DNA of 20,556 bases from Polyangiaceae bacterium (GTDB taxonomy: Bacteria > Myxococcota > Polyangia > Polyangiales > Polyangiaceae), in contig JAICTU010000110.1 in assembly GCA_025936205.1 (NCBI GenBank), positions 1 through 20,556 on the forward strand. Direction: 5' to 3'. The position numbers and the translations under genes were made by a program. The notes below the pieces were generated by a model. It was given only the letters and a program-made list of their open reading frames with translations. It did not search any database and was not told the origin of the DNA. This document shows positions 10,524 to 18,085 of this stretch, piece by piece. Numbering within the stretch: the stretch's first letter is position 1; each line of letters opens with the position of its first letter.

Positions 10524-10598
10524 CTCTGCCAATGCCGGCATGTCGCTCCGCGGCTCGAGGGCGCACGAATGCAGCGGAGATGCTGAGCTTTCCAGCGC

Positions 10599-10614
10599 TG
10601 GCACGGAGACTGCA
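10599..10614 (+). promoter_or_regulatory. Sigma-54 (-24/-12) promoter of the peptidoglycan-binding protein gene
   Basis: TGGCACGGAGACTGCA matches TGGCACG-N4-TTGC(A/T) at all but one position, with the GG and GC ten bases apart. The predicted start (~10625) leaves a leader of about 54 bases, with a good ribosome site (GGGAGAG) before the ATG at 10679. Sigma-54 promoters require an enhancer-binding ATPase. I did not recognise a paired upstream activator site in 10479-10598. Confidence 0.55.
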
Positions 10615-10678
10615 CGGACTGTTGCTGCAGAAAATGAGCTGAATCCGATCACCGCTGCTCGAGAGAAGGGAGAGATTC

Positions 10679-11311
10679 ATGTCGAAACTCCAGATCCGAA
10701 ATCCGTTGCTGATCACGGCGCTGGCGCTGGCGCCCTCGGTCGCTTTCGCTGCGGGTGATTCGAACCCCTCGAAGACCACGACCACGACCACGAACACCAC
10801 CGTGGTGCCCACGAACGGCAAGCCGCCCGCGGCACCCCCCGCAACCACATCGGCATCGGGGTCACTGGACAATCCATCCGGCAGCGCCGTGCTCTCGCCC
10901 GCCACTCCGCCCGATATGAAGGCGACAGATGAGGCACAGAACCGCAGCGGCAATCCGGATCAAGCCGGCATCGATCCTGCGCAGGTGCAGAAGGTATTCG
11001 GCATGGATGTCGCGCTGATCGATCTCAAGGCGCTGAACAAGGACCAGGTGAAACAGCTGCAGCAACGGCTGCAGGAGCGCGGCCTGTATCGCGGCAAGAT
11101 CGACGGCGCGATGGGTCCGCAGACCCGCAACGCGCTGACCGGGCTGATGGCGCAGCAATACTCGTTGAACCAGCGCCTGATGAACCAGGGGCAGATCACC
11201 GAGCAGTTCGCGTCGAGCATCGGCGTGGACACCCACGGTCGAGCCCCCGTGACTGGAGTCGACCTGAACCCCGCGACCACTCCCGCCGCCCCACCCCCGG
11301 CGAACCAGTGA
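10679..11311 (+). CDS. Secreted peptidoglycan-binding domain protein
   Basis: The 210-residue product starts with a clear Sec signal peptide (residues 1-24, probable cleavage VAFA|AGD). Next is a low-complexity Thr/Pro/Ala-rich linker; residues 33-38 come from three ACCACG repeats at 10775-10792. A single PG_binding_1 domain follows at about 121-160 (KDQVKQLQQRLQERGLYRGK, then DGAMGPQTRNAL). This fold binds the peptide stem of peptidoglycan. There is no attached hydrolase or transpeptidase domain, so it is probably a periplasmic cell-wall-binding or regulatory protein rather than an enzyme. The tail is again Pro/Ala-rich. The ribosome site GGGAGAG and the sigma-54-like promoter support the start. 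It converges with the protease gene 16 bases away. Confidence 0.85.
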   Translation: MSKLQIRNPLLITALALAPSVAFAAGDSNPSKTTTTTTNTTVVPTNGKPPAAPPATTSASGSLDNPSGSAVLSPATPPDMKATDEAQNRSGNPDQAGIDPAQVQKVFGMDVALIDLKALNKDQVKQLQQRLQERGLYRGKIDGAMGPQTRNALTGLMAQQYSLNQRLMNQGQITEQFASSIGVDTHGRAPVTGVDLNPATTPAAPPPANQ

Positions 11312-11313
11312 GG

Positions 11314-11337
11314 GGGTAGCTACCCGCTCAACGAGCG
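11314..11337. terminator. Palindrome and hairpin between convergent genes
   Basis: GGGTAGCTACCC (11314-11325) is a perfect 12-base palindrome lying directly after the stop of the plus-strand gene. CGCTC-AAC-GAGCG (11325-11337) adds a second hairpin across the minus-strand stop. They fill the 16-base gap between convergent genes and probably act as a bidirectional terminator, although there is no T-tract. Confidence 0.4.
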
Positions 11338-12308
11338 TGAGGACCGGGACGCTGCGTGTCCGCTCGCGACGGGGGCTCCCGCGATGGGAGCTCCCGCGCG
11401 GCTCTGGCCGTACCCGTCACTTCCAGCACGCCAGCTTTGGAGGGGCGCCGCTCTGCAGGATAGTGCGCGGCATGCGCCAGATAGCTGGCGAAACGAGTGA
11501 CGGCACGGTCGATCGGCAAGGCAAATGACAGGCCCTGGCTATCCCGGAGAATGAAGGAAACGATGCCCACCACGCGCCCCTGGCGATCGACGAGCGGCCC
11601 GCCGGAGTTGCCTTCGTTGATGGGCAGATCGGTTTGCACGTATTCAACGCCTTCGAGCAAACGATTGGGAAAGGAGACCATTCCCCGGCTCACGGAGAAG
11701 AACATCTTGCGCGGCGAGCCAACCGCCAGAACCTCATCACCGACTCCCATCGCCGCGGTACTGCCCAGCTCTGCCGCCGCAGAGAGCGGGCTGGTCAGGT
11801 TCGCGCTGAGCAGTGCCAGATCCAGATCGGCGTCGGTATCCAGCACCTTCGCCTGGATCGGCGCGCCGCCGAAGGGAGTGATGGTGACGCTGTGAGCGTT
11901 GGAGACGACGTGCAGATTGGTGAGCACGAGGCCATCGCGATCGACGACCACACCTGCACCATAGTTCATGTCGGCGCGCACCGCCGCCGTCCAGCTCTGA
12001 GCCCGCGCCGCCAGCTGGGCCCACGTCGGCTCGGCATCGGCATTCTCATGCTTGGGCGTACGGCGTGCTTCTTCCATCACGGCGCGTGCTTCACCCGGCG
12101 CCGCTGTGGCCGTGGCTTCAACGTGACTGGTAGTAGCTGTGGCCGCCGATGCGACAGCGCCCGACACCAGCTCCCGTTCTGAAGGCCCGCTGGCTGCAGC
12201 GAGCGGTGCGCGGCTGATCATCACGCCGAGACTGAAACTCGCGAGCGACAGCGCGACGTTGATTCCGAGTTGGAGGTTCGATCGACCGCGAGATGTGGCG
12301 GGGCGCAT
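11328..12308 (-). CDS. DegP/HtrA-like trypsin-type serine protease without PDZ domain
   Basis: This 326-residue S1C-type protease has an intact catalytic triad: H133 (TNLHVV), D163 (DADLDLALL) and S235 (NEGNSGGPL). The oxyanion-loop sequence follows a 'YVQTDLPI' strand, as in DegP and HtrA. A hydrophobic segment at about 15-31 after an Arg-rich start is a signal peptide or signal anchor, so it should act in the periplasm. An Ala/Thr/Glu-rich linker (about 40-105) leads into the protease domain (about 105-280). The C-terminus is a short Pro/Arg/Ser-rich tail with a small repeat (ELPSREPPSR) instead of the PDZ domains of DegP. Without PDZ domains, activation and substrate choice must differ from the stress-sensing HtrA model. 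The start is ATG at 12308, with no strong ribosome site. It is divergent from the DUF6496 gene, 132 bases away. Confidence 0.88.
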   Translation of the reverse strand: MRPATSRGRSNLQLGINVALSLASFSLGVMISRAPLAAASGPSERELVSGAVASAATATTSHVEATATAAPGEARAVMEEARRTPKHENADAEPTWAQLAARAQSWTAAVRADMNYGAGVVVDRDGLVLTNLHVVSNAHSVTITPFGGAPIQAKVLDTDADLDLALLSANLTSPLSAAAELGSTAAMGVGDEVLAVGSPRKMFFSVSRGMVSFPNRLLEGVEYVQTDLPINEGNSGGPLVDRQGRVVGIVSFILRDSQGLSFALPIDRAVTRFASYLAHAAHYPAERRPSKAGVLEVTGTARAARELPSREPPSRADTQRPGPHAR

Positions 12309-12380
12309 CGCTTTTACCGGTGTGACAGATCAGCGTTACAGAAACAACTCACCCCGTGCGTTTTCCGACCTGCGGCGGCG

Positions 12381-12396
12381 TGGCACCATTTTCGCC
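12381..12396 (+). promoter_or_regulatory. Possible sigma-54-like promoter of the DUF6496-DoxX pair
   Basis: TGGCACCATTTTCGCC has the sigma-54 -24 box (TGGCAC) and GC at exactly ten bases from GG, but it departs from the consensus at three positions (CG instead of TG before the GC among them). The predicted start (~12407) lies about 34 bases before the ATG at 12441, a natural leader length. Confidence 0.3.
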
Positions 12397-12440
12397 CCAT
12401 CGTGATCAGGGCCATCACATCGCATGAAAGAGGGAAAATC

Positions 12441-12860
12441 ATGCCTGAAAAGAAGACGTTGGCGAAAGCCAAGCAAGACCTGAAGCAAGGTAAGAGCCCC
12501 ACGACCGCCGCGGGTGAATTCGTACACGAGGAGATCGAGCACGTGCGCCAAGGGAAACATGGAGCGCGCTCCACCAAGCAAGCGATCGCGATTGGTTTAT
12601 CCAAAGCGCGCCGCGCTGGAGTTCCCCTGTCGCCACCGAAGAAGGGGCAGACCAGCGAAACCACGCGGCGCTCGGCCCAACGTGAGCTGGCCAGTGCGCA
12701 GAACGAGCGCGAACGCGGAGCTCCATCTCCGAAGCGCAGCGCCGCGACCCGGCGCGCCTTGAAGCGAGAATCGCAGGCCGCGGCTTCGCCCGCAGCGCTC
12801 TCGCGTCAGGCCAAGACTGCGGCGCGCCGCCGGCGCCGGAACAAGGAGCAGAGCCCATGA
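12441..12860 (+). CDS. DUF6496-type small basic protein
   Basis: The 139-residue product is strongly basic. Residues 1-~65 contain 'KSPTTAAGEFVHEEIEHVRQ' followed by 'GKHGARSTKQAIAIGLSKAR', which I recognise as the DUF6496 pattern, a short domain of unknown function found in diverse proteobacteria. The rest is a Lys/Arg/Ala/Ser-rich low-complexity tail ending in ARRRRRNKEQSP, resembling the tails of histone H1-like bacterial proteins. Nucleic-acid binding is therefore an inference. The ATG at 12441 is preceded by GAGGGAAAA, a strong ribosome site; longer in-frame starts upstream have none. Its stop overlaps the DoxX start (ATGA), so the two are translationally coupled. Confidence 0.8.
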   Translation: MPEKKTLAKAKQDLKQGKSPTTAAGEFVHEEIEHVRQGKHGARSTKQAIAIGLSKARRAGVPLSPPKKGQTSETTRRSAQRELASAQNERERGAPSPKRSAATRRALKRESQAAASPAALSRQAKTAARRRRRNKEQSP

Positions 12861-13342
12861 CCCAACAAGTACTTCCGTCGTCCCACCGACATCCTCACGA
12901 TGACGCTCACGCCCACTCGCTGCGCGTTCAGCTCGCGAGCCTCAGCGCCTACCTCGTACCACTCGGGCGCCTACTGTTCACGCTGATCTTTCTGGAGTCC
13001 GTGCCGATGCACTTCTCCGCGCAGGGCATCGGCTACGCCGCGCAGAGCGGCGTGCCCTGGCCGAACGTGCTCGTGCCGCTGTCGGGCATCCTGGCGCTCG
13101 CCGGCGGCCTCAGCGTGCTGCTCGGCTATCACGCGCGCATCGGAGCGCTGCTGCTCGTACTCTTTCTGATCCCGGTCACGCTGACGATGCACGCCTTCTG
13201 GAACATCCCGGACGCCACGATGGCGCGCATGCAGATGGTCATGTTCATGAAAAACGTGAGCATGCTGGGCGCGGCGCTGATGATCCTGCATTTCGGCGCA
13301 GGGCCGATCAGCATCGACGCGGCCCGCACGCGGCGGCTCTGA
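12857..13342 (+). CDS. DoxX-family membrane protein
   Basis: The 161-residue product has four transmembrane helices (about 33-49, 72-90, 95-113, 127-146). It has the DoxX signature: 'GRLLFTLIFLESVPMHF' in helix 1, a 'PLSGILALAGGLSVLLGYH' helix, 'TMHAFWNIPD' after helix 3 and 'FMKNVSMLGAALMI' in helix 4. DoxX proteins are poorly understood; some associate with thiol/superoxide stress complexes in mycobacteria. An N-terminal extension has five His in eleven residues (H10, H12, H14, H18, H20), with two Asp, and might bind a metal. Its start overlaps the stop of the DUF6496 gene by four bases. Confidence 0.85.
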   Translation: MTQQVLPSSHRHPHDDAHAHSLRVQLASLSAYLVPLGRLLFTLIFLESVPMHFSAQGIGYAAQSGVPWPNVLVPLSGILALAGGLSVLLGYHARIGALLLVLFLIPVTLTMHAFWNIPDATMARMQMVMFMKNVSMLGAALMILHFGAGPISIDAARTRRL

Positions 13343-13376
13343 GCCCTGCTGATCTCGGCCGGGCGAGGCTCAGGGC
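13343..13376. terminator. Nested hairpin between DoxX and P-type ATPase genes
   Basis: GCCCTG (13343-13348) pairs with CAGGGC (13371-13376), and CTCG (13354-13357) with CGAG (13364-13367) inside it. The structure spans the whole gap between two convergent stops and is a likely two-way terminator, with no T-tract. Confidence 0.4.
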
Positions 13377-16300
13377 GGCTCGCTGCCGCCGTCCACGAAC
13401 ACCGCATCCACCACGGGGCGGCCCTCTGCCGCTCCCTCGCTGGCGGCGGCGCCCGGGCGCACGCTGACTCGACCTGCCCAGCTCGGTTCTTCGGTGGGGG
13501 TGTCACCCCACCCCTGGACGAGGCGCAGCGGCGTGAGCACTTCGCGCTGCAGCACCCGAGCAGCCGTCGAAGCGAAGCTGGTAGCGGCGATCGAGGCCAC
13601 GACCGCCGTGCCCCACCCGAAGGGCCCGAGCGGACGGCAGCCGAAGAAGTGGCTGAGCCCGGGCGTCTGGATCACGCCGACCAGCGTGGCCGCCGAGAGC
13701 AGGCTGGTGGTGACGACCGGGGCGCTCAGGCCACCGGATCGCAGCGTCTGACCCAGCTGCGAGCCCACCAGCGCCGCCAGCGCCACGGTGCGGGCGCGTG
13801 CCTGGGTGCCGGTCAAGCGCGCGACCGTCCAGGCGCCGGTAGCGCCCGCCGCGGTGGCGAGGGCGCGGAACGCGATCTGCCGGTTCAGCGGGCGCCCCAG
13901 CGTCTCCTCCGGCGTCATCGTCGCCAGCACTTGCAGCGTGTCGCCGGAGGGGGGACGCAGGGCGATGGCCATCGCCGGCGCCACGTCCGTGAGCAGATTC
14001 ACCAGCAAGAGCTGGCGCGCGTTCAGCGGCGGCCGGCCCTCGATCAGACCGACCCCCAGCGTGAAGCCGATCTCGCCCAGGTTGCCGCCGAGCAGGATGG
14101 AGACCGCGTCGCGCACACTGGACCACATGGCGCGCCCCTCGATGATGGCGTCCACGAGGGTCTCCACGCGCCCGTCCATCAGGACCACGTCCGCCGCGCC
14201 GCGCGCGGCCGCCGTACCGTGCTCGCCGATGGCGATACCGCAGTCCGCCAGGCGGATCGCCGGAGCGTCGTTCGTGCCGTCTCCGACCATACCCACCACG
14301 CGACCGGTGCGCTGCAGCGCGCGTACGACGCGCACCTTCTGCGAGGGCGTGACGCGCGCAAAGACCGCGACCGAGCCGAGCATCTGATCCAGCTCCTCGT
14401 CGCTGGCATGGGCGAGCTCATTGCCCGAGACCACGCGCCGGTCGCCGAGTAGCCCGAGCCCCTCGGCGATCGCGCGAGCGGTGCTCGGATGGTCGCCGGT
14501 GAGCATCAGCGTGCGCACGCCCGCGCGGCGGATGCGCTGGATGGCCCGCTTGGAAGAGGGACGCAACGGATCGCTGAAGGCCAGGAAGCCCACGAACTCG
14601 AGCGCGGCCACGTGCCGCGGCTCCAGCGCCTCGATGCTCGGATAGTGCCGCTCGGCCACCGCGAGCACGCGCAGACCCTGACGCGCCAGGCGATCGACCT
14701 CATCCGCCAGCGCCTGGCGCTCGGCCTCGGAGAGCGGGCCTTCCGCGCCGCGCGCGCTCGAGCACAGCGGCAACAACACTTCGGGCGCGCCCTTGACGCT
14801 GAGCAGCGGCCCGCTCGTGGTCTCCGCCAGCGTCGCGTGATAGTTGCGACCCGGCGCGAAGTAGATCTCGCTCACCCGCCGCCAGCCGAACGCGCCTTGC
14901 TCGGCGCCCACGCCCAGACGCCCGGCGGCTCGCCGCAGGGCATCGTCCGTCGGATCAGCGGCTCCGGGGCTGCGCTGCTCGGCGGCGGTGGCGCGCACAC
15001 CCACGGCGATCGCCGCGACCTGAGCGGGCCCCGACTCTGCGAGCGAGACGAAGCGCCCGCCCCCGTACACTTCCGAGAGCTCCAGCTGACCGCGCGTCAC
15101 CGTGCCGGTCTTGTCGAAGCAGATCACATCGATGCGCCCCAGCGCCTCGATCGACCGCGGGTTGCGCACCAGCGCCTGACGCGCGGATAGCCGTTCTGCC
15201 GCCGAGAGCTGCGCCGCAGTGGCCAGCAGCGGCAAGCCCTCCGGCACCGAGGCCACGGCCAGGCTCACGCCGGTGCCCACCAGATCCTCGAGCTTGCGCC
15301 CGCGCAGCAGGCCGCCGCCCACCACGCCCACGCAAGCGGCCAGCGCCACCGGCCCCGTCAGATCCATCAGGTCGCGCAGGCGTTGCTCCACCCCGCCCTG
15401 GCCGCGCTGCGCGCGTGCGCCGCTCGCCCCATGGCGCGCCGTGGTGGCCTCACCGGTGGCCACCACCACGGCCAGCGCGCGCCCGGCAGCGATCACGGTG
15501 CCGGCGTAGAGCATCGAACGACGATCGGCGATCTGCGGCTCGAACGAGGGCTGGGCGTCCTTGCTCACGGGCAAGGATTCACCCGTGAGACTGCTGGCGT
15601 CGACCTCGACCGAGCTGGCCTGGATCACGCGGCAGTCCGCCGGCACCACGTCGCCCGGATTGAGCACGACCACGTCGCCGACCACGAGCTCGCCCTCGTC
15701 CACCAGGCGCTCGGAGCCATGCCGGCGCACCAACGCCTGCACGGGGGGCGTGCGGGTCAGGCGGCGAATGCGCCGCTCGGTGCGGAAGCGTTGCACGCCA
15801 CCCGCGACAGCGCTGGAGCCCACGACGCCGCCCAGCACCAGCGCGTCCGACAGCGAGCCCACCATCGCCGACAGCGCGGCGCCCGCGGCCAGAAGCGGCG
15901 CGAGCGGATTGAACAGCTCGTCGCTGATCGCTTCGCCCAGACCCATCAAGCCGCGCGCCGTGCCCGAGAGCTCGACCCGCGGCCGGCGGCGCGCCACCTC
16001 TTCCGGGCCGAGACCGTGCAAGCTGCTGCCCAGCCGCACCAGCACGCCCTCGGGCTCGAGCGCGTGCCACGGCGTGGGATCGCGTGGAGCAGGCAGCGCC
16101 TCGAGCTCCAGGCCGCGCGAGGCGCGCACGCTGTTGAACATGGCCACCAGCGTCGCGCTGTTGACGACGAACATCACGCGCCGGTGCGTGAGCGAGACGA
16201 GACCGCCCGCCGACGCCACCGTGCCCAGCGTCGCCGCCGTGAGCGCGGTCTTCACCGCGCGCTTGGAGACCCGGCGAGCGGCGGCGCAGGCCTGGATCAC

Positions 16301-17971
16301 GAACACGACCTCGGTCAGGTCGTTGCCCACCAGCAGGTGCGCGCTCCAGGGCGTTGCGCCATCGCTGCTGCACAAGCCCACGCCGCAGTCCGCGGCCGCC
16401 AGCTCCGCGCCTCCGCTCGGCGACACCAGGCACACGGCCTTGCCCTCGCGTTGCAGGCGGCGCACTCCCGCGAGCAGACCTTCGCTCTCGGGGATGACCT
16501 CGTCCGCGTTGAGGTCTTGCAGCACGTCATTGCTGGCCGATGCGATCACCACGCGCAGCTCCGCGTCGTGGGCGGCGTCGATCAGCTCCTCGACCCCCGT
16601 CTGGGCCAGGATCTCGATCTCGACCACCGCCACCATGCGGCCCGCGCGCTCCAGCGCCAGCAAGAAGCCGCCGCGCTCCGCGCGCGCACGCGCGTGAGCG
16701 CTCAGTGTCACGTCGGTGGTGGCGTCGGAACGCCCGAAGGGGCCGAGCTGCCACAACCCATCCGTCTGCACCTCCAGCGGCCGCTTGGCATTGAACAGCT
16801 GCTCGACGTGCTGCCGCGCTTCGTGGATGTCCTCGGGGTCGTCCGAGAGCACCGCGCCGATCACGAACTGGCGCCGGCGCAGCAGGTCTTCGTGCAAGAC
16901 CAGGCAGTCGATGCGATCGAGGCGGCGCAACACGCGCTGATCCAGCACCAGCACGCCGCGCGCGGCCAGCGCCTGAGCCAGGCGCGAGGCGAACACCTCG
17001 CGGCCCAGCCGCGCAGGCCGCGGCAGACCGCCGAACAGCGCCGCACTCGCGCGCTGGAAGCTGCGCGTGGTGATGAAGCTGGTCAAAAAGCCGCCCAGCG
17101 ACACGAACACCGCGCGGTCGGCGTACTCCTCGATCGGACCGCGCGGCAGCGGCACCGGGCGCGCCCAGCGCTCCGCCATGTCCTCGGGAACCAGCGCCGG
17201 CGCCTTGCACAGCTCGGCCTCCCGGCGCTCCCACAGCCCGCGCTGCGAGCTCACCTCGCCCAGCGACGCGAGCTTGTGCAGAGCGTCGACGAAAGAATTG
17301 AAGGGCCGCTGCGCCACCCCCTGTGCCAGCGAGGTCACCAGGTTCAGCAGGAACTCGGCGCGCTCGCGGCCGAGGCGCTCTTCGAGCCCGCGGCGCAGCC
17401 GCGGCACGGATTGCAACACCGACAGCAGCGCCACCAGATTGCCGCCGAAGGGCAGCGCCGGCAGCAGCGAGAAGCGCAGGCCGAGGCCGAACAGAAAGGC
17501 CGCGCCGTCCGCCAGCAGCTCGACCACCGTGCGCAGCTGCTCGATGTCGTCCGCGGGATGCCAGCGCCCCTCCTCCGAGAAGCCCTCGCTCGCGAGCCCT
17601 ACCTCGCGCTCGGCCGCCTCGACCGCCTCGCACAGCTCCTGCTCGCCGTAGGCTCCGCGTTCAAACGAGAACACGACGCGCTGCGTGTCGGGGTTGACCT
17701 CCACCCAGTGCAGCCTGCCGAGGGATGCCCCGATGCGCCGCATCGCGTTGGCGAGAGCTTCCAGCTGCTCGGGGCGGACCGGGCGAAACTCGACGTGCGC
17801 CCGGGCGCTGCCGACGGCGGCGCGCCGCGAACGTGGCCGAAACAGCCCCGCGACGGAGGACAGCGCACGCGCGACGGGCATACCCCAGCGAACGGCACGA
17901 TCGGAGGACAACCTACCGCTCTGCTCCGGCCTTTCCGGGCTTTGGGGTTGAATCGGCTCGCTCCCGGACAA
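13370..17971 (-). CDS. Giant P-type ATPase: degenerate heavy-metal-type half fused to an active calcium-type half
   Basis: The 1533 residues far exceed a normal P-type pump (700-950). The C-terminal half (about 640-1490) is complete: TGES (796-799), phosphorylated D953 in DKTGT, KGAPE (1060-1064), TGD (1158-1160) and GDGTND (1230-1235). Its membrane motifs match SERCA-type calcium pumps: PEGLP (E911) in M4, NxxE (N1297, E1300) in M5 and NLLTD (N1325, T1328, D1329) in M6. The exported ion is thus probably Ca2+ or Mn2+ (inference). The N-terminal ~600 residues hold an HMA-like domain (59-126, no CxxC) and a P1B-like pump whose catalytic residues are all replaced: CPC by L-P-R (316-318), DKTGT Asp by H360, TGD by SAS, GDGxND by SPSGGA (517-522). 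Length and layout recall actinobacterial CtpH/CtpI. The TTG start at 17971 is chosen because AAAGGA lies six bases upstream; TTG 18013 and ATG 17881 are alternatives. Confidence 0.88.
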   Translation of the reverse strand: MSGSEPIQPQSPERPEQSGRLSSDRAVRWGMPVARALSSVAGLFRPRSRRAAVGSARAHVEFRPVRPEQLEALANAMRRIGASLGRLHWVEVNPDTQRVVFSFERGAYGEQELCEAVEAAEREVGLASEGFSEEGRWHPADDIEQLRTVVELLADGAAFLFGLGLRFSLLPALPFGGNLVALLSVLQSVPRLRRGLEERLGRERAEFLLNLVTSLAQGVAQRPFNSFVDALHKLASLGEVSSQRGLWERREAELCKAPALVPEDMAERWARPVPLPRGPIEEYADRAVFVSLGGFLTSFITTRSFQRASAALFGGLPRPARLGREVFASRLAQALAARGVLVLDQRVLRRLDRIDCLVLHEDLLRRRQFVIGAVLSDDPEDIHEARQHVEQLFNAKRPLEVQTDGLWQLGPFGRSDATTDVTLSAHARARAERGGFLLALERAGRMVAVVEIEILAQTGVEELIDAAHDAELRVVIASASNDVLQDLNADEVIPESEGLLAGVRRLQREGKAVCLVSPSGGAELAAADCGVGLCSSDGATPWSAHLLVGNDLTEVVFVIQACAAARRVSKRAVKTALTAATLGTVASAGGLVSLTHRRVMFVVNSATLVAMFNSVRASRGLELEALPAPRDPTPWHALEPEGVLVRLGSSLHGLGPEEVARRRPRVELSGTARGLMGLGEAISDELFNPLAPLLAAGAALSAMVGSLSDALVLGGVVGSSAVAGGVQRFRTERRIRRLTRTPPVQALVRRHGSERLVDEGELVVGDVVVLNPGDVVPADCRVIQASSVEVDASSLTGESLPVSKDAQPSFEPQIADRRSMLYAGTVIAAGRALAVVVATGEATTARHGASGARAQRGQGGVEQRLRDLMDLTGPVALAACVGVVGGGLLRGRKLEDLVGTGVSLAVASVPEGLPLLATAAQLSAAERLSARQALVRNPRSIEALGRIDVICFDKTGTVTRGQLELSEVYGGGRFVSLAESGPAQVAAIAVGVRATAAEQRSPGAADPTDDALRRAAGRLGVGAEQGAFGWRRVSEIYFAPGRNYHATLAETTSGPLLSVKGAPEVLLPLCSSARGAEGPLSEAERQALADEVDRLARQGLRVLAVAERHYPSIEALEPRHVAALEFVGFLAFSDPLRPSSKRAIQRIRRAGVRTLMLTGDHPSTARAIAEGLGLLGDRRVVSGNELAHASDEELDQMLGSVAVFARVTPSQKVRVVRALQRTGRVVGMVGDGTNDAPAIRLADCGIAIGEHGTAAARGAADVVLMDGRVETLVDAIIEGRAMWSSVRDAVSILLGGNLGEIGFTLGVGLIEGRPPLNARQLLLVNLLTDVAPAMAIALRPPSGDTLQVLATMTPEETLGRPLNRQIAFRALATAAGATGAWTVARLTGTQARARTVALAALVGSQLGQTLRSGGLSAPVVTTSLLSAATLVGVIQTPGLSHFFGCRPLGPFGWGTAVVASIAATSFASTAARVLQREVLTPLRLVQGWGDTPTEEPSWAGRVSVRPGAAASEGAAEGRPVVDAVFVDGGSEPP

Positions 17972-18013
17972 GGTCTTTCCTTTCGCACGGGTACCCGGGG
18001 GCGCGCAAGCCAA

Positions 18014-18032
18014 CCGGCGGGGAGCCCGCCGG
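18014..18032. repeat. Perfect 8-bp hairpin in the P-type ATPase/acyltransferase divergent spacer
   Basis: CCGGCGGG (18014-18021) and CCCGCCGG (18025-18032) are exact inverted copies with a GAG loop. It is the strongest short stem in this spacer. If the ATPase starts at 17971, the stem lies in its leader or promoter and could influence expression. Function unknown. Confidence 0.5.
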
Positions 18033-18085
18033 GCCAGGCCGGGCCACCTTCACGTGCCCGAGCCCAGCTGATAAAGAGCGGTGCC

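Noticed and set aside
10775..10792. Three ACCACG repeats
   Set aside because: They only encode the Thr-rich linker of the peptidoglycan-binding protein; the array is too short to be a regulatory or CRISPR-like feature.
11375..11400. Repeated GCTCCCGCG near the protease 3' end
   Set aside because: It is explained by the repeated Pro-Ser-Arg tail of the protease.
15383..18085. Very long plus-strand open frame antisense to the ATPase gene and continuous with the acyltransferase frame
   Set aside because: Its translation is Arg/His/Gln/Ala-rich without domains, and the opposite strand carries an unmistakable P-type ATPase. GC-rich codon use removes stops in the antisense frame. Only the part from 18086 is a gene.
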